Shown: positions 48,163-57,070 of the stretch, piece after piece
Position numbering within the stretch: the first letter of the stretch is position 1
Layout: every line of letters starts with the position of its first letter
Assembly: GCA_013044035.1 (NCBI GenBank)
Contig: JABEVE010000053.1
Location: forward strand, 1 to 64,000
Reading direction: 5' to 3'
Length of the DNA stretch: 64,000 nt
Origin: Burkholderiales bacterium
GTDB taxonomy: Bacteria > Pseudomonadota > Gammaproteobacteria > Burkholderiales > Burkholderiaceae_C
Made by a program: the position numbers and the translations under genes
The notes under the pieces: model-generated
Told to the model about the DNA's origin: nothing
What the model saw: only the letters and a program-made list of their open reading frames with translations
Database searches by the model: none

Positions 48163-49785
48163 TCAAGCCGTCAGTTCGGTTTGGAACACCCGCCCGGCAT
48201 GTTCGCGCAGGGCGTGAAAAGCGATGCCCGGCCAGCGCTCTTGCAGCACGCGCAACTCCGCGGCGTGGGTGAGCAGGATGGTGGGGGCGTCCACCACGTC
48301 GTAGGCGATGCGGTGCGAGTTTTCGTCGATGAAACGCTTGAGCTCGCGTTCGTCGTCGCTGTGGATCCAGCGGGCCACACGATAAGGCGTGGCGCCGAGG
48401 CGCGCGGCAACGTTGTACTCCCCGCTCAAGCGGTGCAGTACGACGTCGAACTGCAGCGTACCGATGGCGCCGAGCAAGAGCGGGCCGGTGAAGTGCGGTC
48501 GAAACACCTGAATGGCGCCCTCTTCGCCAAGCTGCTGCAGCCCTGTGCGCAACTGTTTGCTGCGCAGCGGATCGGCAATTTCCACTGCCTGGAATAGTTC
48601 CGGCGCGAAGAACGGCAACCCGGTGAATTGCAAGGTTTCGCCTTCGGTGAGTGTGTCTCCCAATCGCAGGGTGCCGTGGTTGGGAATGCCGATGATGTCG
48701 CCGGCCCATGCTTCTTCCAGCAATTCGCGGCGCTGCGACATGAAAGCGACCACAGTGTTGGGGCGGATCTCCTTGCCGCTGCGCCCCACCTTCAGCCGCA
48801 TGCCGCGCTCGAAGCGGCCGGAACACACGCGCACGAAGGCGATACGGTCGCGGTGCGCAGGATCCATATTGGCCTGTACCTTGAACACCAGCCCCGTGAA
48901 CCTGGGCTCGCTCGGCTGCACTAGGCGCTGCATGGCCGCGCGCGAGCCGGGCGGCGGAGCCAGATCGACCAGGGCATCGAGCACTTCACGCACGCCGAAG
49001 TTGTTGATGGCCGATCCAAAGAACAGCGGTGACTGCTGCCCAGAGCGAAACGCGGTCATATCGAAGCCGGGTGTGGCGTCGGTCAGCAGGCTGATTTCTT
49101 CCTGCGCCTGCAACTGCTCGGCACCGAAGCGGGCGGCGAGTTCGGGGTTGTCGAGGCCGTCGATGCAATCGTCATCCGCCCCGACCGCGCGATCTTCGCC
49201 GGGACGGAACACGCGCATGCGCTGGGCACGCAGGTCGAGCACGCCGTGGAAATTCTTGCCCATGCCCACCGGCCAGGTGAAGGGAATGGCGTCCATGCCC
49301 AGGTGGCGCTCGATTTCGTCCATCAGGTCCAGCGGGGTGCGCACCTCGCGGTCCATCTTGTTGACGAAGGTGATGATGGGCGTATTGCGCGCGCGGCAGA
49401 CCTCCAGCAAGCGCAGGGTTTGGGCCTCAACGCCGTTGGCGGCATCGATCACCATCAGCGCCGCGTCCACCGCAGTGAGCACGCGGTAGGTGTCTTCGCT
49501 GAAGTCCTGGTGGCCGGGCGTATCGAGCAGGTTGACGACACAGCCGCGCCACTCCATCTGCATCACCGAACTCGCCACCGAGATGCCGCGCTGCTTTTCG
49601 ATCTCCATCCAGTCGGAGGTGGCGTGGCGGCTGGCCTTGCGCGCCTTCACGCTGCCGGCGATTTGAATCGCGCCGGAAAATAGCAACAGCTTTTCCGTCA
49701 GCGTGGTTTTGCCGGCGTCGGGGTGGGAAATGATGGCAAACGTCCTTCTCCGCTTGACTTCATCGGTGATTCGCTCGCTCGACAT
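48163..49785 (-). CDS. prfC: peptide chain release factor 3
   Basis: 540 residues. Translational GTPase that recycles RF1 and RF2. G1 SHPDAGKTTLTEKLLLFSG, switch region GISVASSVMQMEW, G3 DTPGHQDFSEDTYR and G4 NKMDRE are all intact. The C-terminal part is RF3-like (PELFQAVEIADPLRSKQL). Start ATG 49785 gives MSSERITDEVKRRRTFAIISHPDAG; upstream codons not conserved. Confidence 0.96.
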   Translation of the reverse strand: MSSERITDEVKRRRTFAIISHPDAGKTTLTEKLLLFSGAIQIAGSVKARKASRHATSDWMEIEKQRGISVASSVMQMEWRGCVVNLLDTPGHQDFSEDTYRVLTAVDAALMVIDAANGVEAQTLRLLEVCRARNTPIITFVNKMDREVRTPLDLMDEIERHLGMDAIPFTWPVGMGKNFHGVLDLRAQRMRVFRPGEDRAVGADDDCIDGLDNPELAARFGAEQLQAQEEISLLTDATPGFDMTAFRSGQQSPLFFGSAINNFGVREVLDALVDLAPPPGSRAAMQRLVQPSEPRFTGLVFKVQANMDPAHRDRIAFVRVCSGRFERGMRLKVGRSGKEIRPNTVVAFMSQRRELLEEAWAGDIIGIPNHGTLRLGDTLTEGETLQFTGLPFFAPELFQAVEIADPLRSKQLRTGLQQLGEEGAIQVFRPHFTGPLLLGAIGTLQFDVVLHRLSGEYNVAARLGATPYRVARWIHSDDERELKRFIDENSHRIAYDVVDAPTILLTHAAELRVLQERWPGIAFHALREHAGRVFQTELTA

Positions 49786-50255
49786 CTCTACATTGACCCC
49801 GTGATGTACACAGCCATGTACGCATTCCAAAGGTTGCCCATAGCGTTATGCATATCGGCCTCTGTGCCTACGCCGGACAAACCCGGCGCAGCTCGTGATT
49901 TTAAGTTCTAAGGTGCACCTCGCACCTCCCGGCAGATGCCCGGCACTTTGGCGACGGCGACCTCGGCATGGTGCTGGGTGAGGCAAACCGACGGGAACTG
50001 CAGACCATCGAGCCCGTCGAAGCGTTCGACGACCGGGGTCGGGGGCATGCCATCGGGCATCGGCACGTTCGCCGAAACTTCAAGTCCAAGGCCGCTCGCG
50101 AGCGCAGGACCGATGGTTCGAAATCCGAGACAAAGTCAACAGGAGAGGGTCTCGCTCATCAACTGCAGCGCGACGCAGGTTCCCTCGAACGGAACACGAT
50201 CACCGCGCAAACAGGTCATGCACTTGGGTAGTGCGTTGGAGTAGGGTCATGTTGA
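49786..50255. other. 470-base region without a recognisable gene
   Basis: Lies between prfC and the DSF locus. Open frames on both strands have mixed composition and no motif I recognise. It separates typical high-GC housekeeping genes from the more AT-rich rpf locus, so it may be the left boundary of that acquired segment. Confidence 0.5.
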
Positions 50256-51125
50256 TTAATGGGCGAACTCGGATTTTTGCATTTTGACAAGTGTCTCCAG
50301 AACGCGGAGCTCGTTATCCGTGAGACACATTGCAGCAGCAACCCAATCATTCACAACATAATTCAATTCTTCATAATTGAGAGCACTCATTCTGGCTTTT
50401 GCATCCTGAAGGGCATGCCTGGCTTTTCTGCGCTTGCTGTGCTCAACAATAAATTCCCCGATTGCACTTTCCCCGGCCCCAGGCGGGCAAACACGATCGA
50501 TGATGCCAAGTTCCTCCAATTCATGAGCCGAATAGATCTTGCCATTGCGCATGATTTTTTCTGCTTCATGAACTCCAACTCGACGAGCCAACAGGCTCAT
50601 CCCGCCGGTGCAAGGGAAGAGGCCAAAAAGAATTTCCGGGAAACCGAATTCAGCTTGTTCTTCAGCGACGATATAGTCCGCTGACAGCGCCGTTTCAAAC
50701 CCGCCACCCAAGGCACGTCCCTGAACCAGGGCTATCGTGGTGCTCTGTCGAGTGATTGCTGTAGCCCATTGGTAAATCATCTCGAGGCATTGCACAGAAT
50801 AAATACGCAGAGACTCGGAATCATCTCGCCGGATGCACCCTAAGAAATGATTGAGATCGCCTCCGACATTGAAATATGCAGGATGTCTGGAGCGTAAAAC
50901 GGCGTAGTGAATCGGATGATCTTGGTCATCACCGTACCACATGCTTTTGTTTTCGCTGATGTGTTTAATCAACTCTTGGAGTGAGTGAAGCATCAATTGG
51001 GAAAAATTCTGCGGCCGATTTTTCTGGATTGCCATGCTGATCCACAACACATTCAGTGCAGGATCGAAGTCAGTCTCGACAAGAGGCGCCGAGAGCGTGA
51101 CGACATTCGCGTCTGTGCCTAACAT
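50256..51125 (-). CDS. rpfF: RpfF-type enoyl-CoA hydratase family enzyme (DSF signal synthase)
   Basis: 289 residues, exactly the usual RpfF length, with the crotonase core IALVQGRALGGGFETALSAD and FGFPEILFGLFP. The two glutamates that correspond to the RpfF catalytic pair sit at E144 and E164, with the same 20-residue spacing as E141/E161 in Xanthomonas. IMRNGKIYSAHELEELGIIDRV is typical of RpfF. It should act as thioesterase and dehydratase on 3-hydroxyacyl-ACP to release a cis-2-unsaturated fatty acid signal (DSF class). The start is 8 bases after the ketosynthase stop, so the two are co-transcribed with the acyl carrier protein. Confidence 0.9.
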   Translation of the reverse strand: MLGTDANVVTLSAPLVETDFDPALNVLWISMAIQKNRPQNFSQLMLHSLQELIKHISENKSMWYGDDQDHPIHYAVLRSRHPAYFNVGGDLNHFLGCIRRDDSESLRIYSVQCLEMIYQWATAITRQSTTIALVQGRALGGGFETALSADYIVAEEQAEFGFPEILFGLFPCTGGMSLLARRVGVHEAEKIMRNGKIYSAHELEELGIIDRVCPPGAGESAIGEFIVEHSKRRKARHALQDAKARMSALNYEELNYVVNDWVAAAMCLTDNELRVLETLVKMQKSEFAH

Positions 51126-51132
51126 GGCCGAT

Positions 51133-52362
51133 TCATTCGAGGGAGGGGGACCGCACCACCAAAGCCGCATTGGTTCCGCCGAATCCTGCCGATAGGCTCA
51201 TGGCATGTCGTACAGGCTGATTGCGTCTTGTCTCCGTGACATGCCGAATGCCGTTGCACTCTGGATCGATGTCGGAAAGGTGTGCCGTCGCTGGGATGAA
51301 TGAATGACGCAAAGCTAGGACACAAACCAGCATTTCCATTGCGCTGGCAGCTCCGAGCATGTGCGCATGCAAGGCTTTCGTGGCGCTCACAGGAACCGAT
51401 TGCGCTGCCGTGCCGAGGACTTCCTTCAAGGCCGCCACTTCGATCGGATCTCCACCGCGCGTTGCCGTCGCATGTGCATTGATGTAGTCGAGTTCCTCGG
51501 CATTGATGCCGGCAGTACGAAGTGCCGAGCGCATCGCAGCCACCTGCCCGCGTTGGTGGGGTGAACCGATGTGGTGGCCGTCGGAAGCAATGCCCCAGCC
51601 TGCAACATAGGCATGGATTGGGACGCGGCGTCGTAGGGCATGTTCGCGCGATTCCAGCACGAAAAACACGCTTCCCTCCCCCAAGACCAGCCCTGTGCGC
51701 TGGCGCGAAAATGGTCGACAACTTTGAGATGGAACGGCGTCGACCTCGGCTAGCGCGCGAAGCCCGTCCCATGCACCAAGAAATACAGGTGTCAGCGCAG
51801 CCTCCGCGCCTCCAGCAATTGCAATGTCGATTTCCCCGCTTCTGATGTGTCTACAGGCATCAGCAATTGCAGATCCTGAGGACGAGCAAGCCGATGTATG
51901 ACTTGCTGTTGGCCCATACACCTGTTGGCGAATAGAGATTTGTGCGGCTGCAGCGTTAGCCATACAGCCCATGATCACATAGGGCTTGGCGGTTTTCTTC
52001 TCACCAGTGAAAAACTGACGTGTCCATTCCCATTCAGTTGCGCCACCGCCACGAACTGTCCCAAAAAAAACGCCAGCACGTTCGCCAAATGAGGAATAGT
52101 TCACGATTCCTGCGTTTTCCGTAGCTTGCTGGGCTGCCAAGATCGCCAACTGGGTCGTACGATCCAGAAAAGGCAACTCGATGCGCGTGAAGGAGTCACT
52201 GAACTGTGCATCAACGGGTGCCATCGGGAATGATCTCGACAAGGCTTGAGATTCAAACGCCCTGACGCCTGACCGCGAAGTGAGCAGACTTTCCAAGACG
52301 GTCGCCTCGGTCATCCCGATCGGAGAGATGACGCCGATGCCAGTGATTGCGATCTCAATCAT
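51133..52362 (-). CDS. beta-ketoacyl-ACP synthase of the FabF/KAS II fold, in the DSF operon
   Basis: 409 residues. Catalytic triad is intact: Cys159 in SACSSSGSA, His297 in NAHATATRGGD and His334 in LHAHMLGAAS. EMLVCVLALRHSFIP and GFGGTNAALVV are typical thiolase-fold strands. It should extend an acyl chain on the neighbouring acyl carrier protein by decarboxylative condensation. Start overlaps the acyl carrier protein stop by 8 bases; rpfF starts 8 bases downstream. This suggests a dedicated chain-making step for the signal. Housekeeping fabF genes normally sit with fabD, fabG and acpP, none of which is here. Confidence 0.88.
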   Translation of the reverse strand: MIEIAITGIGVISPIGMTEATVLESLLTSRSGVRAFESQALSRSFPMAPVDAQFSDSFTRIELPFLDRTTQLAILAAQQATENAGIVNYSSFGERAGVFFGTVRGGGATEWEWTRQFFTGEKKTAKPYVIMGCMANAAAAQISIRQQVYGPTASHTSACSSSGSAIADACRHIRSGEIDIAIAGGAEAALTPVFLGAWDGLRALAEVDAVPSQSCRPFSRQRTGLVLGEGSVFFVLESREHALRRRVPIHAYVAGWGIASDGHHIGSPHQRGQVAAMRSALRTAGINAEELDYINAHATATRGGDPIEVAALKEVLGTAAQSVPVSATKALHAHMLGAASAMEMLVCVLALRHSFIPATAHLSDIDPECNGIRHVTETRRNQPVRHAMSLSAGFGGTNAALVVRSPSLE

Positions 52363-52621
52363 GACCGCCCGCTTGCATGTTTTGAATCACCATGTCGGCA
52401 ACGTCGCGTAATGTTGGATTTTTGGGCAGATCAATGTTATTTAAATTCTGACCGATGACATCCTCCAGACTCATGATGACATCGAGAATGCCCATGGAAT
52501 CCAAGCCCAAGTCCCCAATTGGCATGGTGTCTGGCTTGTCAGATAAATCAATGTTGAACGTCGATAAAACTATGTGCTTGATTTCCTTGATGACTTCTGA
52601 CTCATCCCAAATCTGATTCAT
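52355..52621 (-). CDS. acyl carrier protein of the DSF operon
   Basis: 88 residues. Acidic small protein with the phosphopantetheine site GLDSMG (Ser42). Longer and more divergent than housekeeping AcpP; it begins MNQIWDESEVIKEIKHIVL and ends with a short Gly/His tail. First gene of the acp-KS-rpfF operon, overlapping the ketosynthase start by 8 bases. Probably carries the fatty acyl precursor for the signal. Confidence 0.88.
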   Translation of the reverse strand: MNQIWDESEVIKEIKHIVLSTFNIDLSDKPDTMPIGDLGLDSMGILDVIMSLEDVIGQNLNNIDLPKNPTLRDVADMVIQNMQAGGHD

Positions 52622-52771
52622 AATTTTCTTTGTCTGTTGAATTTATTGAAAATAAAAGACCATGCACTAACCCTTTGCGGTCATTGTTTTTAAGTAATTT
52701 ACTGCAAAAATATTTTAATTTTTAATCTGCGACGTGAAGGACGATATTTTTTATCGTGATGAATTTTTAAA
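52622..52771. promoter_or_regulatory. divergent AT-rich promoter region of the rpf locus
   Basis: 150 bases between the acyl carrier protein and rpfG, far more AT-rich than the rest of the window. Two inverted repeats stand out: AGTAA-T-TTACT at 52693-52703 and ACGATA-TTTTT-TATCGT at 52741-52757, the latter ending 14 bases before the rpfG ATG. Both operons must be initiated from this gap. No clear ribosome-binding site precedes rpfG. Confidence 0.6.
52741..52757. repeat. perfect inverted repeat next to the rpfG start
   Basis: ACGATA and TATCGT flank a T5 loop. It could be an operator or an RNA hairpin near the translation start of rpfG. Confidence 0.6.
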
Positions 52772-53839
52772 ATGAAGACTGTTAACGGTGGTAACTGGAA
52801 GATTCCGCCTACGATCATGATCGTCGATGATCAGGCGACGAATTGTCATTTATTGGCCGAGATCTCGCGTAGTATCTGTCAGCAGGCAAATATTACGTCA
52901 TTCGAAGACCCAGTGGTTGCTCTTACATATGCCAATAATCATGCCGTTGACCTCATATTAACCGATTATCGCATGCCCCGAATGAACGGGGTGATGCTGA
53001 TCAAAGCCCTCAGGTCCATGGATCACCTGGCAGAGCCGCCCATCATCTGTATCACGGCAGTCGACGATTTGGCTGTGCGGTACGAGGCCTTGGATGCTGG
53101 CGCCAACGACTATCTTAGCCATCCATTGGACTACCGCGAATGTGCCGCCCGATGCCGCAACCTCCTCAACCTGCGCCGCTTTCAGCTCGCCACTCTTCGG
53201 CATGCCGATGAGTTGGAGCGCAGGGTTGAGCAGGTCATCCAAGATCTGCAAAAGGAAAAAATGGAAACGCTGTTCCGGCTTGCCAAGGTGGCCGAGCAGC
53301 GTGACACCGATACGGGAGCGCATCTCAGCCGCATCGGCCGTTACTCGGCGTTACTGTCCCGCCGCTTGGGGTGCAGCGAGGCGTACACGGCTGTTTTGGA
53401 GATGGCTGCACCACTCCACGACATCGGGAAGGTTGCCATACCCGATCAAATTTTGCTGGCAAAACGCAGCTTGACACCGGACGAGTGGACTGTCATGAAG
53501 ACCCACACCGTAATTGGCCATGGCATGCTGTCCGGCGGGCATACAGAACACATGAAAGTCGCTGCCGAGATCGCACGTTCACACCACGAGAAATTTGATG
53601 GCAGCGGATATCCAGATGGGCTTTCTGGACAAGACATCCCGCTTTCGGCTCGAATCTTGGCCGTGGTTGATGTGTACGACGCGCTGACCTCCCGGCGGCC
53701 GTACAAAGAGGCTTGGACACACGAGAAGGCGCAGCACTACATGCGCCAACAAGCCGGTATGCATATGGACCCGGAATTGGTCAATGTCTTTTTGGCTGAT
53801 CTGCCAGGGTTAGCTGCAATCAGCGAAAATTTTGTTTAA
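52772..53839 (+). CDS. rpfG: RpfG-type response regulator with HD-GYP cyclic-di-GMP phosphodiesterase
   Basis: 355 residues. N-terminal receiver (about 14-130) with acidic pair VDD (18-20) and phospho-Asp65 in ILTDYRMPRMNG. A short linker leads to the HD-GYP domain: HD at 216-217 (LHDIGKVAIPDQIL), His245, HHE at 271-273, and the GYP at 279-281 followed by DGLS. All metal and signature residues are present, so it should hydrolyse c-di-GMP when RpfC phosphorylates it. Start ATG 52772. rpfC starts 71 bases downstream. Confidence 0.93.
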   Translation: MKTVNGGNWKIPPTIMIVDDQATNCHLLAEISRSICQQANITSFEDPVVALTYANNHAVDLILTDYRMPRMNGVMLIKALRSMDHLAEPPIICITAVDDLAVRYEALDAGANDYLSHPLDYRECAARCRNLLNLRRFQLATLRHADELERRVEQVIQDLQKEKMETLFRLAKVAEQRDTDTGAHLSRIGRYSALLSRRLGCSEAYTAVLEMAAPLHDIGKVAIPDQILLAKRSLTPDEWTVMKTHTVIGHGMLSGGHTEHMKVAAEIARSHHEKFDGSGYPDGLSGQDIPLSARILAVVDVYDALTSRRPYKEAWTHEKAQHYMRQQAGMHMDPELVNVFLADLPGLAAISENFV

Positions 53840-53910
53840 CGTTCGACCGATCAACTTCTCCTCAAACCCCAGTCTTGACTGGCATGGCCACAGGGTATAG
53901 GAAGACCATT

Positions 53911-56067
53911 ATGGAAAAGCCAAGCATCTTTGATTATGCAACCGCGCTGAAGGGACAGGCAAAATTGCGCATGTGGCTAGCGAGCATATGCATTGCGATT
54001 TGGCTCTGTGTAATTTTAGTTATGAAGCCTGCTTCGATTTTTGTATTTATGGTGGCATTTGTTCACCTGAGTTATGCCGTGACGCTCTATGCTATGACGC
54101 ATCGAGGTAGAAATATTTGGCCCAAATGGCTCGGTTATCTTACGGCTGTACTCGATCCGTTGATCCTGACGGCTTGGGTCATTGTGATGGGCCAAACAGC
54201 TGTACTTGTAATTCCTCTGTTTATTTTTACGTCGATTGGCTACGGTATGCGAACCGGCAACAAGGCGATCATGCGAACCGCACAAGGCGTTGCCCTCGCT
54301 GGACTTGCGATGGCGCCCCTTTTCTCATCTTACTGGCAAGAGCATATGTTGTTTTGGGCTTCCAGTTTGATTTCAATTTTAATGATTCCCGGTTATGTTG
54401 CTGTCTTGATGGACAATCTCAACCAGGCGCTCATTTTTGCTGAGCATGAGAGCCGCGCGAAATCTGATTTACTTGCCAGGGTCAGTCATGAATTGCGAAC
54501 GCCACTGGGTGGAATCTCCAATGCCGCGGAACTGTTGCAAGCTGAGGCAAGCACCGAGAGACCCAAGCGACTGGCCACCACAATACTGACGCTGAGCGGC
54601 CACTTGCTCTCCGATATCAACGATTTGCTGGATCAAAGCAAGCTGACGTTGACCAAGATGCAGCTGAAAACAAACCCTATCCAGCTTGCGGATCAAGTCG
54701 ATGTAGTCAGGGCCGCAGTGGAGGCGAATGCCAGAAAAAAGGGGATTGGCTTTTCAAGTGTGATCGACCCGAGAATTGTCGACCAAGTTGTTGGTGACAC
54801 GCATTGGCTGGCGCGTTTGTTGATTAACTTGGTGAGCAATTCAGTCAAATACACTGAATATGGATCGGTGGCTTTGAATATTGCGCTCTTGCGTGAATCG
54901 CCTTCGGACTATCTCCTGCGATTTAGTGTCAAAGACTCGGGAGTTGGAATTCCTAAAGAATATCAGGATAAAATTTTTGATCCCTTTGTACAACTCAACG
55001 CGAAGAACCTGCAACAGCCTGAGGGCACAGGCCTGGGACTGGCGATCAGCAGGCAGGTTGTCGAGTTGATGGGCGGGACGCTGCGGGTCAGTAGTGATGT
55101 CGGTGTCGGTAGCACATTCTGGTTCGACCTTCGCATGCCTCGCGTCCGTGCGAATCAGGATGAAGTCGAAATCGCGGGCCGTTTTATTGCATTGAATCGG
55201 CAGAATCTGCAGGAGCGGCGACGCATCCTGATCGTTGACGACAACGAGACCAACCGCTATTTGCTGCAAGAATTATTGCAAAAGGAAGGCCACTCCGTGA
55301 TCCTGGCCGAAAGCGGCGCGCAGGCACTGGATATTCTTGCAGGCGCGGACAGCTTTGATTTACTTTTGCTTGACTATAACCTCGGTGACATCGACGGTAG
55401 CACAGTGTTGCAGACATACCGGTTTGGCTGCCGTAACCCTGCCCCGGCTTATTTCCTAACGGCTGATGCGTCTGCATTAACGGTTTCACGACTGAAAAAT
55501 ACAGGTGCGATGGGGGTCCTCACAAAACCAGTTCTCGCGCATGAATTGCGTGATGCGATCAATAACTGCTGCCATCCGCGCGATGCTCAGCAGAAATTCT
55601 TGTCTCCGCAAACCGGCATTGGCCGCAATGATTCGACACCTGAATCTACTGTTTCACAGCATCTGCGTCCGATTCCAACGATTTACATCGACATGAAGGT
55701 GATCGATAAACTCAAGCAAATCGGTACGAGGCGCGATTTCGTCAAGGAATTGTTGGAGCGTGCCAGCACGGATATCAACCGCAACACCACGCGGATTCTT
55801 GACGCTTTGGCGTCCGGTGATCACAGTGACGTGCACGACGCCGCACATGCACTGAAGGGCGTTTGCATGGAAGCCGGTGCGATGCGTTTGATGAACCTGG
55901 CCATAGGCATCATGCGTACTGATGGGACAATTCTGGACGAGCAAAGGCAAAGACTGGTACAAGATTTGAGTGAATCGAGTGCGAAAACCAGAGAGGCCTT
56001 GCGTGAGGTGATTGCAGAAACGGCGCGCCTTGATGGGACTGCCTATCCGGATGTCGAATATGGGTGA
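53911..56067 (+). CDS. rpfC: RpfC-type membrane hybrid sensor kinase (DSF receptor)
   Basis: 718 residues. Five or six membrane segments in the first 170 residues with no large periplasmic loop, as in RpfC. HisKA His193 (RVSHELRTPLG), HATPase with NLVSNSVKYTEYG and GTGLGLAISRQVVELMGG, a receiver with phospho-Asp488 (LLLLDYNLGD), and a C-terminal Hpt with His646 (AAHALKGVC). The full set is a phosphorelay that senses DSF and signals to RpfG. Start ATG 53911 has AGGAAG about 8 bases before it; TTG 53875 and ATG 53884 are less likely. Base composition is clearly more AT-rich than the flanking genes. Confidence 0.93.
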   Translation: MEKPSIFDYATALKGQAKLRMWLASICIAIWLCVILVMKPASIFVFMVAFVHLSYAVTLYAMTHRGRNIWPKWLGYLTAVLDPLILTAWVIVMGQTAVLVIPLFIFTSIGYGMRTGNKAIMRTAQGVALAGLAMAPLFSSYWQEHMLFWASSLISILMIPGYVAVLMDNLNQALIFAEHESRAKSDLLARVSHELRTPLGGISNAAELLQAEASTERPKRLATTILTLSGHLLSDINDLLDQSKLTLTKMQLKTNPIQLADQVDVVRAAVEANARKKGIGFSSVIDPRIVDQVVGDTHWLARLLINLVSNSVKYTEYGSVALNIALLRESPSDYLLRFSVKDSGVGIPKEYQDKIFDPFVQLNAKNLQQPEGTGLGLAISRQVVELMGGTLRVSSDVGVGSTFWFDLRMPRVRANQDEVEIAGRFIALNRQNLQERRRILIVDDNETNRYLLQELLQKEGHSVILAESGAQALDILAGADSFDLLLLDYNLGDIDGSTVLQTYRFGCRNPAPAYFLTADASALTVSRLKNTGAMGVLTKPVLAHELRDAINNCCHPRDAQQKFLSPQTGIGRNDSTPESTVSQHLRPIPTIYIDMKVIDKLKQIGTRRDFVKELLERASTDINRNTTRILDALASGDHSDVHDAAHALKGVCMEAGAMRLMNLAIGIMRTDGTILDEQRQRLVQDLSESSAKTREALREVIAETARLDGTAYPDVEYG

Positions 56068-56194
56068 TGGCTGGTGCAGTCTCATGGCATGCACCAATGC
56101 CGTGGTTCTTCAAAAATGGCTAGCCTCTGCTGCTTTGTCACGGCCAGGTTTGCATGCGATTCGTGAAATCCGCTGGATCCCGTTTCGCGTGCCG

Positions 56195-57070
56195 TCAGCA
56201 CAGCGTGGTGCGGATCGCTTGGAATAATGCCTTGGGAGCCTCCTCAGGTATGTAGTGTCCGCAATCCAGGGCGTGGCCGCTGACTTGCTCGGCAACTTGA
56301 CTCCATTCACGCAAAGGGTCGAACAAGCGCCCGACGATGCCTTTGCTGCCCCACAACACGCCCAAGGGACAGGTGATGCGGCGGCCTTGCAGACGGTCCT
56401 GTCGATCGTGCTCCAGATCGATGGTCGCCGAGGCCCGGTAATCCTCGCACATCGCGTGGACAGCGCCCTCGCTGCGCAGGGCAGACCGATAGGCGTCCTG
56501 TGCTTCAGATGTGAAAGGCGCCATGCCGGCCGAACGATTACCCATCACGGCATCGATGTATGCATCGGGGTCGCGGCTGATCAATGTTTCTGGAAACGGC
56601 GATGGCTGGATCAGAAAAAACCAGTGGAAATAGGCGGTTGCGAATGCCCGGTTGGTTTGCTCATACATCGCCAGGGTCGGAGCAATGTCGAGCAAGATGG
56701 CTTTGCGTACCGCGGCAGGTGAGTCCATGCACAGGCGGTGCGCAACGCGAGCGCCTCGGTCATGGGCGCAGACGAAGAACGACTCGAACCCCAGGCTTTG
56801 CATGACCGTAACCTGATCCGCTGCCATGGCGCGTTTGCTGTAGGTGCTGTGATCGGCTTGTCCCGTTGGCTTCGAGGACGCACCGTAGCCGCGCAAATCC
56901 GTTGCAACGACGGTGTAGTGCGCCGCCAGTTCGTCGGCGATCTTGTGCCAGATCATGTGGGTCTGGGGATGGCCATGCAGCAACAATAGGGGAGGCCCGC
57001 TGCCACCCATACGGCCTGCGATCTTGACGCTGCCAGCCTGAATGCAAATCGGGTGGAAATTTTTGAACAT
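56195..57070 (-). CDS. alpha/beta hydrolase of the fluoroacetate/haloacetate dehalogenase type
   Basis: 291 residues, length and residue spacing of FAcD-type haloacetate dehalogenases. Nucleophile Asp104 with Arg105 and Arg108 in AHDRGARV, Asp128 in ILLDIAPT, His149-Trp150 in AYFHWFFLIQ, Tyr211 in CEDYRAS, and His272 in DCGHYIPEEAP. All residues of the carbon-halogen cleavage and halide pocket described for the family (D104, R105, R108, D128, H149, W150, Y212, H271) are in place within one position. HGHPQTHMIWH is the oxyanion-side loop. Start ATG at 57070 has AAGGAGC ahead of it. The ATG-proximal open frame upstream is not conserved. It may instead be a related epoxide or ester hydrolase. 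Confidence 0.78.
   Translation of the reverse strand: MFKNFHPICIQAGSVKIAGRMGGSGPPLLLLHGHPQTHMIWHKIADELAAHYTVVATDLRGYGASSKPTGQADHSTYSKRAMAADQVTVMQSLGFESFFVCAHDRGARVAHRLCMDSPAAVRKAILLDIAPTLAMYEQTNRAFATAYFHWFFLIQPSPFPETLISRDPDAYIDAVMGNRSAGMAPFTSEAQDAYRSALRSEGAVHAMCEDYRASATIDLEHDRQDRLQGRRITCPLGVLWGSKGIVGRLFDPLREWSQVAEQVSGHALDCGHYIPEEAPKALFQAIRTTLC

Noticed and set aside
49901..50244. Short frames between prfC and rpfF (62 and 102 codons)
   Set aside because: Arg/Ser/Pro-rich, overlapping on both strands and without motifs.
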